A stretch of 64,000 bases of DNA, from assembly GCA_016218915.1 (NCBI GenBank), contig JACRCQ010000072.1:186001-250000 (forward strand), written 5' to 3'. Below are positions 8,969 to 18,263 of the stretch, piece by piece (within the stretch, counting starts at the first letter, position 1; each line of letters opens with the position of its first letter). The position numbers and the translations under genes were made by a program. Below the pieces are notes generated by a model. The model saw only the letters and a program-made list of their open reading frames with translations, did not search any database and was not told the DNA's origin. Source of the DNA: Deltaproteobacteria bacterium (lineage in GTDB: Bacteria > Myxococcota_A > Polyangia > Polyangiales > Polyangiaceae).

Positions 8969-10840
8969 AAGTATCTCCCGCGAAAGCTTCCTTCCTCCTC
9001 CAAATCCCTTCTCCTTGGTGGTCCACAGATCCGCTCTCGCCGATTCCAGCGCCCGCTGCACCGCCACCCGACGCGCCGCGACTTCCTTCAGATCCGTGAC
9101 CGTCCCCTTGCGCATGCCGGTCACGGCCATCCTTGCCAGCGCTGCCGCATCTCTTCCCAACGACTCGTACCAGCCCGGTGCATCGCCGTGGGACCGCACC
9201 CACGCTTCTATCGACGCATCGCGGGATGCTCCTTGGACCATCCCGACCTTGGCCTGCACGATCGTTCCCGCGTAGCCTTTGGGCAGCTCCACGCCGAGCG
9301 CTTCCGGGCCAATCAGCACGGTCGGCGCGAACTTCGCCAGCGCCAGCTCCAGGAAGACGTCGTGTGCGCAGTGCGCGTGGCCGGCCAGCGCGATCGCTCC
9401 CACGCCGGCTGTTCGCCACCGGGCCAGCGGGAAGCGCAGATCGCCGGCGCGCGCCGCGCGCGCGTCGCACGACGCCACCAGGTCGGCACCCGGGCCAGAG
9501 GCAGGCGCCGGACCGCCCACGCGCGCTGCCTTCCTTCCTCCTTGCCCCGCGGCAGCCATCAGCCCGCGCATCACGGCCTCGTCGTCCTCGCCTGCCACGA
9601 ACGTGAACCGCGCGTCCGGCACCGGCTGCGAGGGCGTCGCCAGCACGATCACCGCGATCGATTCGCTCTCCGCATAGCGCGAGGCGAGCAGCGCTCCTTC
9701 CGGATCGAAGCCCGCAATGATCAACGCTGCCCCTTCGTGCGCCAGCTCGTCGAACGGAGCACGCGACGGTGCGGTGATGTCGTGGTGATCGCGCGTGATC
9801 AGGGCCGGGGAGTCGGTCGGTGCGATGCCGCTGCCTCCGTCGGCTTCCACGGTGCTGCGGTCCGGGCCGAACATCTCCAGGGCTCCGGCCACGGCCTGGG
9901 CGGCGCGTTCCCGAAGGCCGTCTTCGCGCGCAGGCAGCACCATGCCCACGGTCGCATCCACGATGCGCGGCGCAGCTCCCCCTGAAGAAGCCAGGTGCGC
10001 GAGAGCCTCTCCTGCGTCGCCGAGCGCTTCCATCATGCCGGGGTTGTCGATCACCGACCGTGCGAGCCGCGGATCCGCGCGCTTGATCGCGATCTGGGTG
10101 AGCGTTCCAGCGACGGCCAGCCGGATGTCATTGCCATAGCCGGCGTGACCCTTGGCCTTCTTCATGGTGCGCAGCGCCACCTCGAGGGTATCGGGTGGGA
10201 AGGTCGCCAGCAGCATGTCCACGCGCTCCCGGACCGCGCTCATCTCGTGCTGCTCAGCGCTTCGCAGCCAGTCGTCCATGTACGCGAGCGCCTCGAACCA
10301 GCGGTGCGCCTTGACCGTCGCATCCACGATCTGCTCGTGCAGCATCGATTGCGCGAACGGATCGATCATCTTGCCGACCAGTGGCGTGAGCAGATCCAGC
10401 GCAGGCTCCGGCTTGCCCTTCCTGCAGAGCGCAGCTCCGGTCACCAGGTTGGCGAGATCCTGCGTGGTGCCTGCGGGGCCGGACCGAACGCGATCTGCCA
10501 GCGCCTCGGCGGTCTCCAGATCGCCGCGCTCCAGGGCGATCCACGCCAGGAACACATTGGCGAGGCGGGTCAGCGGGTCGCTCGGAAAGCGTGCGCGGAA
10601 CTCCTGCAGCTCGGGCTCGAACACGAGCCGCTCACTTCCGTTGGCCAGCAGCCACCGGTGCCGGATCGACTGGAACGCCTGCTGTGCATCCGCGGATTGC
10701 GCGAGCGTTGCCGAGGGCGCCTCAGCGCCGCTCCTGCTGCCAGCGCACGCTCCGATCGACGCGATCCCGATCGCGCCAGCACCGATCGCGCACCACGCAG
10801 CGCGTCGGGACCATCGTGAAAGCATTCGCTCGGCAGGCAT
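8963..10840 (-). CDS. Large lipoprotein, helical N-domain plus periplasmic-binding-like domain
   Basis: A 625-residue protein. MPAERMLSRWSRRAAW with hydrophobic AIGAGAIGIASIGAC gives a good lipobox (IGAC), so it should be lipid-anchored. About residues 40-330 are helical and TPR-like (DLETAEALADRV, RWFEALAYMDDWLRSAE). The rest (LIIAGFDPEGALLASRY, FTFVAGEDDEAVMRGL, VLIGPEALG) resembles a type I periplasmic-binding fold, an arrangement seen in LpoA-type penicillin-binding-protein activators. That role is inferred from architecture only. Start is uncertain: ATG 10825 is also possible and neither has a strong Shine-Dalgarno. The frame opens at 11002 but would overlap divergent sdhC. Confidence 0.65.
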   Translation of the reverse strand: MPAERMLSRWSRRAAWCAIGAGAIGIASIGACAGSRSGAEAPSATLAQSADAQQAFQSIRHRWLLANGSERLVFEPELQEFRARFPSDPLTRLANVFLAWIALERGDLETAEALADRVRSGPAGTTQDLANLVTGAALCRKGKPEPALDLLTPLVGKMIDPFAQSMLHEQIVDATVKAHRWFEALAYMDDWLRSAEQHEMSAVRERVDMLLATFPPDTLEVALRTMKKAKGHAGYGNDIRLAVAGTLTQIAIKRADPRLARSVIDNPGMMEALGDAGEALAHLASSGGAAPRIVDATVGMVLPAREDGLRERAAQAVAGALEMFGPDRSTVEADGGSGIAPTDSPALITRDHHDITAPSRAPFDELAHEGAALIIAGFDPEGALLASRYAESESIAVIVLATPSQPVPDARFTFVAGEDDEAVMRGLMAAAGQGGRKAARVGGPAPASGPGADLVASCDARAARAGDLRFPLARWRTAGVGAIALAGHAHCAHDVFLELALAKFAPTVLIGPEALGVELPKGYAGTIVQAKVGMVQGASRDASIEAWVRSHGDAPGWYESLGRDAAALARMAVTGMRKGTVTDLKEVAARRVAVQRALESARADLWTTKEKGFGGGRKLSREILY

Positions 10841-10977
10841 CCTGACTCTGTTGTACTCCGGTTGCGCGGCGCGCGCCTCCCCGAGGGCAATCCGCACCCC
10901 ACGGGTGGCGGGTGGCAGCCAGAGTATCGTTTTTCGGGCGGTCCATGCTAGAGATGTCCCCCAGCGAGGTGTAACCG
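10841..10977. other. Divergent intergenic region upstream of sdhC
   Basis: A 137-bp gap between the lipoprotein gene (minus) and sdhC (plus), so promoters for both are expected here. A TGCTAGAGA at about 10948 may be a weak -10 box for sdhC, but no convincing -35 was found. GAGGTG at about 10965 is the sdhC ribosome-binding site. Confidence 0.4.
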
Positions 10978-11814
10978 GTGACACAGTCTGCCTCCGCAGC
11001 ATCGATCTCCAATCCGCTCTTCGAAAAATCGAAGCGTCCTTTCCTGTGGCGCAAGCTGTTCTCGCTGTGCGGCGTGATGCCCATTGCCGGCTACACGGCG
11101 TTCCACCTGTGGGAGAACGCCAAGGCCTTGCAGGGACGCCAGCAGTTCATCGACATGGTCGGCGACATCGGCAAGATGCCCTACCTGACCGCCCTCGAGA
11201 TCTGCGTGATCATCGTCCCGATCTGCATCCACGCGACGATCGGCACCAAGATCCTGCTCGACGCACGCTACAACGTGGGCGCCTACTCCTACTCCGGCAA
11301 CTGGAGCTTCACGCTCCAGCGCCTCACGGCCCTGCTGGTCGCTGCCTTCCTCATCTACCACCTGTGGGAGCTGAGGGTGCAGAAGCTGATCGTCGGCATG
11401 GATGGCGGCGGCTTCTACGACACGCTGTGCCGCAACATGTCCAGCACCGTCTCCGGCGTGCCGATCATCGCCCTGGTCTACATTCTCGGGATCGGAGCCG
11501 TGGCCTTCCACCTCGCCAACGGCCTGTGGGGGTTCTTGTTCTCGTGGGGCATCACGGTATCCCGACGCTCCCAGCGGTTGTCGGCCTCCCTCGCGGGCCT
11601 GATCGGGCTGCTGGTCTTTTTGCTCGGCGCCAACACCGCCGTCTACTTCGCCACCGGCTCCAAGATCTTCGTCCCGTCCGAGTGGTTCACCCCGACCAAG
11701 CCGCACCTCGAAGGCTGCCCTGCGTCGGTGCTCAATGCTCCGCCCGCCGGCGACCCCATGCCTTCCCTGTCCGCACCCAAGCCCGCAACCAGCTCTGCCC
11801 CTGCGACCCGCTGA
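10978..11814 (+). CDS. sdhC: Succinate dehydrogenase cytochrome b subunit
   Basis: The 278-residue membrane anchor of succinate:quinone oxidoreductase, which carries heme and reduces quinone in the inner membrane. Five hydrophobic helices are visible. Histidines in YTAFHLWE, ICIHATIG, LIYHLWEL and VAFHLANG fit the four heme ligands of the single-subunit di-heme (b558, Bacillus/Wolinella) type, which usually works with menaquinone. The Pro/Ala-rich C-terminal tail (about 30 residues) is extra. The start is GTG with GAGGTG upstream. It is first of three genes; sdhA follows after 15 bases. Confidence 0.92.
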   Translation: MTQSASAASISNPLFEKSKRPFLWRKLFSLCGVMPIAGYTAFHLWENAKALQGRQQFIDMVGDIGKMPYLTALEICVIIVPICIHATIGTKILLDARYNVGAYSYSGNWSFTLQRLTALLVAAFLIYHLWELRVQKLIVGMDGGGFYDTLCRNMSSTVSGVPIIALVYILGIGAVAFHLANGLWGFLFSWGITVSRRSQRLSASLAGLIGLLVFLLGANTAVYFATGSKIFVPSEWFTPTKPHLEGCPASVLNAPPAGDPMPSLSAPKPATSSAPATR

Positions 11815-11829
11815 TCGGAGTGCCCTGCC

Positions 11830-13842
11830 ATGGCTGCAAAGAAAACAGTCCGAAGTGAAGGTGGAGCCATCCGTCGCGTCGCCGTCGTGGGTGGCGGTCT
11901 CGCCGGTCTCACCACCACCATCAAGCTGTGCGAAGCCGGCGTGCCGGTCGACATCTTCTCCCTGGTCCCGGTGCGTCGTAGCCACTCGGTCTGCGCCCAG
12001 GGCGGCATCAACGCCTCGGTCAACACCAAGGGCGAAGGCGACAGCCCCCGCGTGCACCTGGAGGAGACCGTCTACGGCGGCGACTTCCTTGCCAACCAGC
12101 CCCCGGTCAAAGGCATGGCCGACGCTGCCCCGGGCATCGTGTACATGCTCGACCGCATGGGCGTGCCGTTCAATCGCACGCCCGAAGGGCTGCTCGACTT
12201 CCGCCTGTTCGGCGGCACCCTCTTCCATCGCACCGCCTTTGCAGGTGCCACGACCGGACAGCAGCTGCTCTACGCGCTCGACGAGCAGGTGCGCAGGTTC
12301 GAGACCATCGACGTGGTCGACGAGGTCGGGATGACCATCGCCGGCGAGAGGATGGTCCGCAAGTTCGAGATGTGGGACTTCCTGTCGATGGTGCTCGACG
12401 ACGCCGGGCGCTGCGTGGGGATGGTGGCGCAGGATCTGAAGTCCATGCAGATCAAGGCGTTCCCCTATGACGCCGTATGCCTGGCGACCGGCGGCCCGGG
12501 CGTGATCTTCGGACGCTCCACCAACAGCGTGATCTGCACAGGCGCGGCGGCAGCGCGCGCGTGGCGGCAGGGCGCGATCTATGCCAACGGCGAGTGCATC
12601 CAGGTCCACCCCACAGCGATTCCCGGAGCCGACAAGCTGCGTCTGATCTCCGAAAGCGCACGCGGCGAGGGGGGGCGCATCTGGGTTCCCAAGGACCAGA
12701 AGGACCGCAGAGCTCCCAAGCAGATCCCGGAGAAGGACCGGGACTACTTCCTGGAGCGTCAGTATCCCGGCTATGGAAATCTGGTGCCCCGCGACATCGC
12801 GTCGCGCGCCATCTTCCAGATCTGCTTCCACGAGAAGCGCGGGATCTACAACGACAAGACCACGAAGAACGAGAACGAGGTCTACCTCGATCTCACGCAC
12901 AAGAGCGAAGCCTTCCTGCGCGAGAAGCTCGCAGGCATCCTGGAGATCTACGAGAAGTTCGCGGGCGTGGACCCTTACCACAACCCGATGAAGGTCTTCC
13001 CATCGGTCCACTACTCGATGGGAGGCCTGTGGGTCGACTTCGAGAAGGATGCTTCCGGCTCGCTCAAGGCCGGCTCTCCTCGAAACCACGCGACCAACAT
13101 CCCCGGCTTGTATGCCGCGGGCGAGGTCGACTACCAGTACCACGGCGCCAACCGCCTCGGCGCCAACTCCCTGCTGTCGTGCATCTACGCCGGCATGGTC
13201 AGCGGCCCTGCCATCGCTTCCTACCGCCAGTCGCTCGCTCGCAGCGCCTACGACCTTCCCACGTCGGTCTTCGACGACGCCGAAGTGCGCGAGACGGAAG
13301 ACTACCAGCGCATCCTCGAGCAGAACCAGGGTAAGGACGGCGAGAACGTCTACCAGCTCCACCAGGAGCTCGCCGAGGTCATGCTGCGCGACTGCACCAT
13401 CGAGCGCGACAACGCCAAGCTCGACAAGGTGATCGAGAAGATCGGCGAGGTCGAGGAGCGGCTCAAGAAGGTCAAGGTCGACGATCCCCAGGAGCGCGCC
13501 AACCAGAACGCGCAGTTCGTGCGCAACTTCGAGAGCATGGTGGGCCTTGCGCGGGTGATCGCGCAGGGAGCTCGCAACCGCGACGAGTCGCGCGGGGCCC
13601 ACTACAAGCCCGGCTTCCCCAAGCGCAACGATGCCGAGTGGATGCGCACCACGCTCGCCCGGTTCAAAGGGGAGGGACAAGCCCCGGAGTTCATTCGCAG
13701 CTTCGACTACGAGTGCGCCGGCCAGAGCGTGCATGTGACTGACGAGGTCGACGTGAGCCTGGTGCCTCCGCGCGAGCGCAAGTACGAGACCGCAGGCGCA
13801 GCCAGCGCCACGGCCGCGAAGAAGGAGCAGACCCATGGCTGA
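11830..13842 (+). CDS. sdhA: Succinate dehydrogenase flavoprotein subunit
   Basis: The 670-residue catalytic subunit, oxidising succinate to fumarate (or the reverse) with covalent FAD on the cytoplasmic face. Seen: the dinucleotide-binding VAVVGGGLAGL at the N-terminus, RRSHSVCAQGGINAS with the FAD-linking histidine, HYSMGG and HGANRLGANSLLSC of the active-site and FAD region, and a full C-terminal helical domain. The sequence is closer to the longer type B flavoproteins than to the roughly 590-residue mitochondrial type. It overlaps sdhB by 8 bases, so translation is probably coupled. Confidence 0.96.
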   Translation: MAAKKTVRSEGGAIRRVAVVGGGLAGLTTTIKLCEAGVPVDIFSLVPVRRSHSVCAQGGINASVNTKGEGDSPRVHLEETVYGGDFLANQPPVKGMADAAPGIVYMLDRMGVPFNRTPEGLLDFRLFGGTLFHRTAFAGATTGQQLLYALDEQVRRFETIDVVDEVGMTIAGERMVRKFEMWDFLSMVLDDAGRCVGMVAQDLKSMQIKAFPYDAVCLATGGPGVIFGRSTNSVICTGAAAARAWRQGAIYANGECIQVHPTAIPGADKLRLISESARGEGGRIWVPKDQKDRRAPKQIPEKDRDYFLERQYPGYGNLVPRDIASRAIFQICFHEKRGIYNDKTTKNENEVYLDLTHKSEAFLREKLAGILEIYEKFAGVDPYHNPMKVFPSVHYSMGGLWVDFEKDASGSLKAGSPRNHATNIPGLYAAGEVDYQYHGANRLGANSLLSCIYAGMVSGPAIASYRQSLARSAYDLPTSVFDDAEVRETEDYQRILEQNQGKDGENVYQLHQELAEVMLRDCTIERDNAKLDKVIEKIGEVEERLKKVKVDDPQERANQNAQFVRNFESMVGLARVIAQGARNRDESRGAHYKPGFPKRNDAEWMRTTLARFKGEGQAPEFIRSFDYECAGQSVHVTDEVDVSLVPPRERKYETAGAASATAAKKEQTHG

Positions 13843-14599
13843 GCGGATGGTCCACCTCAAGGTCCGCAGGCAGGATGGCCCCACCCGTCCCGACACCGGC
13901 CGATGGGAAGAGTTCAAAGTCCCCCTGCTGCCCCAGATGAACGTGATCAGCGCCCTGCAGCAGGTCCAGCTCAACCCGGTCACCGTCGAAGGCAAGCGCG
14001 TGCCCCCCGTGGTCTGGGACTGCTCCTGCCTCGAAGAGATCTGCGGCGCCTGCACCATGCTCGTCAACGGCAGGGTGCGCCAGGCTTGCAGCGCCCTGGT
14101 CGAGCAGATCGCTCCCAATGGCGAGGTCATCACCCTCGAGCGCATGACCAAGTTCCCGCTCGTGCGCGATCTGATCGTGGATCGCGAGCGCATCTTCGAC
14201 GACCTCAAGAAGGTGCGTGCGTGGGTGGAGATGGACGGCACCCACGCGCTGGGTCCAGGTCCCAGGGAGAGCCCTGAGCAGCAGCAGGAGCGATACGCCC
14301 TGTCGCGCTGCATGGCCTGCGGCTGCTGCCTGGAGGCGTGTCCGCAGTACAACGATTCGACCAGCTTCGTGGGCGCAGCCGTGATCAACCAGGTGCGCTA
14401 CTTCAACATGCACCCGACCGGCGCAATGCAGGCGAACGGGCGCCTCGACACGATCATGGGCGCAGGCGGCATCACCGATTGCGGCAAGGCGCAGAACTGC
14501 GTGCAAGTCTGCCCCAAGGAGATCCCGCTGCTCGACTCCCTGTCGAGCATGGCCCGAGCCACCACCAAGCGCCTGCTTCTCGGCTGGCTGCTCAAGTAG
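13835..14599 (+). CDS. sdhB: Succinate dehydrogenase iron-sulfur subunit
   Basis: The 254-residue electron-transfer subunit. Cysteines in CSCLEEICGAC and the later RQAC bind the [2Fe-2S] cluster; CMACGCCLEACP and CGKAQNCVQVCPKEIP bind the two C-terminal clusters. It carries electrons from SdhA's FAD to the cytochrome b subunit. ATG overlaps the end of sdhA by 8 bp. The gene ends 10 bp from a convergent lipoprotein gene. Confidence 0.96.
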   Translation: MAERMVHLKVRRQDGPTRPDTGRWEEFKVPLLPQMNVISALQQVQLNPVTVEGKRVPPVVWDCSCLEEICGACTMLVNGRVRQACSALVEQIAPNGEVITLERMTKFPLVRDLIVDRERIFDDLKKVRAWVEMDGTHALGPGPRESPEQQQERYALSRCMACGCCLEACPQYNDSTSFVGAAVINQVRYFNMHPTGAMQANGRLDTIMGAGGITDCGKAQNCVQVCPKEIPLLDSLSSMARATTKRLLLGWLLK

Positions 14600-14608
14600 C
14601 GAGCCGGC

Positions 14609-15169
14609 TCACAAGCGCGCAATGGCCTTGAGCGCCAGGTCCTTCTCCATCGTCATGTGCGCGTTGTCGTCGGCGTTGCCCGTGCCGAGCCCTACCATCA
14701 GGTTGATGACCATCCCCTTGGCCTTGATCAGCGTGGTCACGCCTGCGCCCAGCTTCAGACCGCTTCCACCGTAGTAGGCATCATCGCCGACGCCGGCGAC
14801 GGCCGTGGGGCTGGTGAGCCCGCTCTTCATGGACCCGTAGAGCTGCTCCGCGGTCAAGCTGCCGGTCATGCTCGCCTGCTCGTTGATGGAGATCTGCACG
14901 AACTTCATGTCCGAGCTCGCTGCGTCCTGGTAGTAGCAGATCTTCTGGCCCGTGGCGTTGACCGCGTCCGTGTCGTGACGCGTGACCTTGAGCGTGATCC
15001 CCAGCGCAGCTTCAGCTTCGGCCTGTGAGACCAGGGTGCATGGATCGTACTTCTTGAAGCCGCTGCCGTTGGCTTGCCCGGGATCCGAGCTGTCGTCAGA
15101 GCATGCGAGCAGGGCCATGGGGACCAGAGCGACGAGCAGTGCGCGCGACGCGACCGATGAGGTAAGCAT
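14609..15169 (-). CDS. Lipoprotein, DUF3558-like
   Basis: A 186-residue predicted lipoprotein with a textbook signal ending in MALLACSDD (lipobox LLAC). The mature part (YDPCTLVSQAEAEAALG, then KICYYQD and a C-terminal DLALKAIARL) resembles DUF3558-type secreted proteins, in which two cysteines (here DPC and KIC) are conserved. No biochemical role is known for the group. It is convergent with sdhB and divergent from the phospholipase D-like gene. Confidence 0.7.
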   Translation of the reverse strand: MLTSSVASRALLVALVPMALLACSDDSSDPGQANGSGFKKYDPCTLVSQAEAEAALGITLKVTRHDTDAVNATGQKICYYQDAASSDMKFVQISINEQASMTGSLTAEQLYGSMKSGLTSPTAVAGVGDDAYYGGSGLKLGAGVTTLIKAKGMVINLMVGLGTGNADDNAHMTMEKDLALKAIARL

Positions 15170-15296
15170 GGCCCGATACTACTGATCGCACTGCGTTCGT
15201 CCACTGCACGGATGAAAACCCTCGGGGGGCTCACCATTGAACTCGACCCGCCCGGGTGTTACGAACGAGGATCTGACCTCGCCCGGGAGAGACGAC

Positions 15297-17057
15297 ATGC
15301 GACTGATCACCCTGATGGGAGCCATGCTCGCAATGGCTGCCGCCGCGTCCTGCGGAAGCGACGCCGATCCGACCGAGCCCGAGCTCGACGGCGAGCAGGA
15401 CACCGCGATTCCTCCGGACAAGGCGGATAGCCCGTACTCCGAGTGCCAGCTCGCCCAGGTCGCAGCGCACGCCAACGACCCGGACACCACCTACGAGGTG
15501 CTGATCGCCGCCGGAATCACGAAGAAGGCCGCCAAGGGGATCGTGGCGCATCGGGCGGGTGCCGACGAGGCGTTGGGCACCGCAGACGACAACCCCTTCG
15601 AAGATGCAGCGGAGCTGGACGCCGTGCCCTATGTCGGCAAGGCCACGTTCCAGAAGCTGGTGTCGATGATCAAGTCGAGGTGCGAGGCCGTCATCTCCGC
15701 GGAGCCGACGTTCTCGCCCACCACCTATCCCCAATCCCACCTTTCGAAGATTGCCGCGCTCATCGACGGGGCGCAGCGCTCGGTGGACATTGCGATCTAC
15801 AGCTACAGCGACAATGGGATCGCCGAAGCTCTCAAGCGGGCTGTGGGCAGGGGCGTGACGGTGCGCCTCGTGTTCGAGTCCGCGCGCGACGACAAGAGCA
15901 AGCCGGAGGGGACGACCTCTGCCAAGCTGGAAGGGATTGGCGTGGACGTCCGGTACGTCAACAAGATCATGCACCACAAGTTCGCGATCATCGATGGACC
16001 GCGGACCTCGGTGGACGAGGCGTTCTCGGCGGTGCTGGTGACGGGAAGCGCCAACTGGTCCAGCTCGGCGGCAACTCGCTACGACGAGAACACGGTGATT
16101 GTCCGCAATGCAGGGGAGCTCGTGCTCAGGTTCCAGCGTGAGTTCAACGGGCTGTGGGACAACTCACGCGATTTCACCTGGAACCAGCAGCTGCAGTTCT
16201 TCACTTCCAAGCCGATCGGGCTGCCGCTGATCGCCGACGACCCTGCGGTCGACGCGGTCTTCACGTCTGCGAACTTCGCGGTCACGCAATCCTCGGCCGG
16301 TCCGGGCTTCTCGGTGGTAGCGGGCCGCAACGAGGTCTCCGACAAGCTCGTCGAGCTCATCCAAGGCGCCCAGAAGTCGATCCATCTCGCCTCCGGTCAC
16401 TTGCGATCGCGTCCGGTCGCTGAGGCCCTGATGGCGAAGAGGAAGGACCATCCCGAGGTGGACATCCGGGTGTACCTCGACAACCAGGAGTACATCGGGT
16501 CGAGCATTGCTGAATCCCAGCAGGCGAGCGTGCAAAAGTGTCTGACCGCGGCGGGCGAAGATGCCAAGAAGCAGCAAGCGTGCTGGGACGTAGGGGTGCT
16601 CTTCAGCTACCCGGTGCAGGCAGCCGGAGTGCCACTTCGTTTCAAGCTCTACTGCTACCGATGGGACTTCTCGTACGCCCTGCAGATGCACCACAAGTAC
16701 ATGGTATTCGACGGCTCCACGGTTGCGTCGGGCAGCTACAACCTGTCCGACAACGCCGAGCACGAGACGATGGAGAACATGGTGGTGTACAGCGGACAGC
16801 ACCTGCCTGACCTTGCGAAGGCGTTTGAGAGCAACTTCGAGGGCATGTGGTCCACAGGCGAGTCCGACGGGCGCTACCAGAAGATGATGGACCTGATCGA
16901 GCACACGCAGGACCCCATTCCTCTCGCATTCGAGCCCATGGCTCTGGACTGGAGCCAGGTGACAGCGCTCAAAGCGGCAATTCGCAAGGCATGCCCTGCA
17001 GTCGATAGTCCAGAGTACCGCCAGAAGCCCGCACAGCACACGTTCTGCCCCCGGTGA
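15297..17057 (+). CDS. Phospholipase D-family lipoprotein with helix-hairpin-helix region
   Basis: A 586-residue protein. The start (MRLITLMGAMLAMAAAASC) gives a lipoprotein signal and has GGGAGAG upstream; the frame opens at 15237. After an acidic linker comes a ComEA-like helix-hairpin-helix stretch (ITKKAAKGIVAHR, then AELDAVPYVGKATFQKL). Two HKD phosphodiesterase motifs follow, MHHKFAIIDG (about 225) with TGSANWS and MHHKYMVFDG (about 464) with SGSYNLS, so both half-sites are intact. Family members hydrolyse phosphodiester bonds in phospholipids or nucleic acids; HhH motifs usually bind DNA, so a surface nuclease or phospholipase are both open. It overlaps the next gene by four bases (GTGA). 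Confidence 0.85.
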   Translation: MRLITLMGAMLAMAAAASCGSDADPTEPELDGEQDTAIPPDKADSPYSECQLAQVAAHANDPDTTYEVLIAAGITKKAAKGIVAHRAGADEALGTADDNPFEDAAELDAVPYVGKATFQKLVSMIKSRCEAVISAEPTFSPTTYPQSHLSKIAALIDGAQRSVDIAIYSYSDNGIAEALKRAVGRGVTVRLVFESARDDKSKPEGTTSAKLEGIGVDVRYVNKIMHHKFAIIDGPRTSVDEAFSAVLVTGSANWSSSAATRYDENTVIVRNAGELVLRFQREFNGLWDNSRDFTWNQQLQFFTSKPIGLPLIADDPAVDAVFTSANFAVTQSSAGPGFSVVAGRNEVSDKLVELIQGAQKSIHLASGHLRSRPVAEALMAKRKDHPEVDIRVYLDNQEYIGSSIAESQQASVQKCLTAAGEDAKKQQACWDVGVLFSYPVQAAGVPLRFKLYCYRWDFSYALQMHHKYMVFDGSTVASGSYNLSDNAEHETMENMVVYSGQHLPDLAKAFESNFEGMWSTGESDGRYQKMMDLIEHTQDPIPLAFEPMALDWSQVTALKAAIRKACPAVDSPEYRQKPAQHTFCPR

Positions 17058-18229
17058 GTCCCATGGGCGCTTGTGCGGGCCGCTCCCTGTTGTGTGTCGT
17101 GGTTCCGTGCTTCGCGCTTGCCTCCACTTGCCATCCGCAGCCGGAGCCGACCACGACGCCCCCTTCGAACCCCGCAGATCACCGTAGGAACTCCGATGCA
17201 TCCGCGGGGGGTGTTCCTGTTTCACCCTCTGCATCGAGCCCCACTGCTGCATCGGGCGCGACTGCACCTGCGATGTCGTCCCCTTCGACTGCAGCGAGCG
17301 CTGCTGCCGCCTCGCGCGGGGATCCTGACCCTGGTCCAGGCAAGATCGGCTGTGGAGCGCAATCCTGCAAGGCGGGCCAGGAAGTGTGCCGCATGGATGT
17401 CGACAATTCAGACGGCCGGCCTCGCAATCATTGTGTTCCCAATGCGGACCTGGAGCCCAAGCCCGGGGAGAATTGCGACACCTCCTTTGACTTCAAGGCA
17501 TGCGATGGCGCCAGCGACTGCCCCGGTGGCAAGACCTGCTGCTACGAGGTGTCAGCCTTGATCGGCGCCTGCTTCACAGACCCCGACGGCCGGCAGGAGA
17601 CCTACCGATGCCAGCCGGTCTACCAAGGCAGCATCACCTGCCGCACAGCTGAAGTCTGCAGCCGCAGCGAGCCGAGCTGCGTGCGCAAGGGGGCCTCCTG
17701 CGTCATGAATGCAACGACCGGCATGGGGGTCTGCAAGGTGCCCCCGAGAGGGGCGCCGAAATGCGGCGCTGCACCCTGTCCGCAAGGCTCCGTGTGCCTG
17801 GAAAGGCGAGGCAAGCCACGCGAATGTGTGCCTGAAGCAGCGAGCTACCCCGAGGACGCGTGGGTCGTGCATTGCGACCGCGGCAGCGAATGTGCTCCTG
17901 ACGAAACGTGCTTTCGCTACGCCGGGCAGAACCGCTGTGACCTATCGGCCATGAGCTGGGTAGGCGATGACCTCAGCATCTGCGTGGACGACAGCGACTG
18001 CGTGGGATTCTGTGCTCGCACGGGCCTGGTAGGGACCTGCTATTCCGACGGCGAGCGCAAGTCCTGCGAATGCCGTCCCAGGTGCAGCCGCGACGCGGAA
18101 TGCAGAAGCAAGCGATCCTATTGCGTGCCGATCTCCTTCGCCCGCAGAGGCGGCAATCCGATTCCCGAGATGATTGCGTTCTGCGACACCAAGGCCAAGG
18201 TCTGCGACTGCCGTGAGCCTGGGCCCTGA
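17054..18229 (+). CDS. Cys-rich exported protein, probable lipoprotein
   Basis: A 391-residue protein with an N-terminal hydrophobic signal (CVVVPCFALASTCHPQ; the STC cysteine may be lipidated), then about 70 residues of Pro/Ser/Ala-rich linker, then a body with about 40 cysteines in short spacings (CGAQSCKAGQEVCRMD, DSDCVGFC, CSRDAEC). This suggests tandem small disulfide-bonded modules outside the cytoplasm. No function can be assigned. GTG 17054 overlaps the preceding stop (GTGA); ATG 17063 is the alternative. It probably forms a two-gene operon with the phospholipase D-like gene. Confidence 0.7.
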   Translation: MSPMGACAGRSLLCVVVPCFALASTCHPQPEPTTTPPSNPADHRRNSDASAGGVPVSPSASSPTAASGATAPAMSSPSTAASAAAASRGDPDPGPGKIGCGAQSCKAGQEVCRMDVDNSDGRPRNHCVPNADLEPKPGENCDTSFDFKACDGASDCPGGKTCCYEVSALIGACFTDPDGRQETYRCQPVYQGSITCRTAEVCSRSEPSCVRKGASCVMNATTGMGVCKVPPRGAPKCGAAPCPQGSVCLERRGKPRECVPEAASYPEDAWVVHCDRGSECAPDETCFRYAGQNRCDLSAMSWVGDDLSICVDDSDCVGFCARTGLVGTCYSDGERKSCECRPRCSRDAECRSKRSYCVPISFARRGGNPIPEMIAFCDTKAKVCDCREPGP

Positions 18230-18263
18230 TCCTCGCGGCTCCCTGTGGAACGGGGACGCGCGT

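Noticed and set aside
10948..14388. 1146-residue minus-strand ORF across the sdh operon
   Set aside because: Antisense to three clearly recognised genes; no domain motif.
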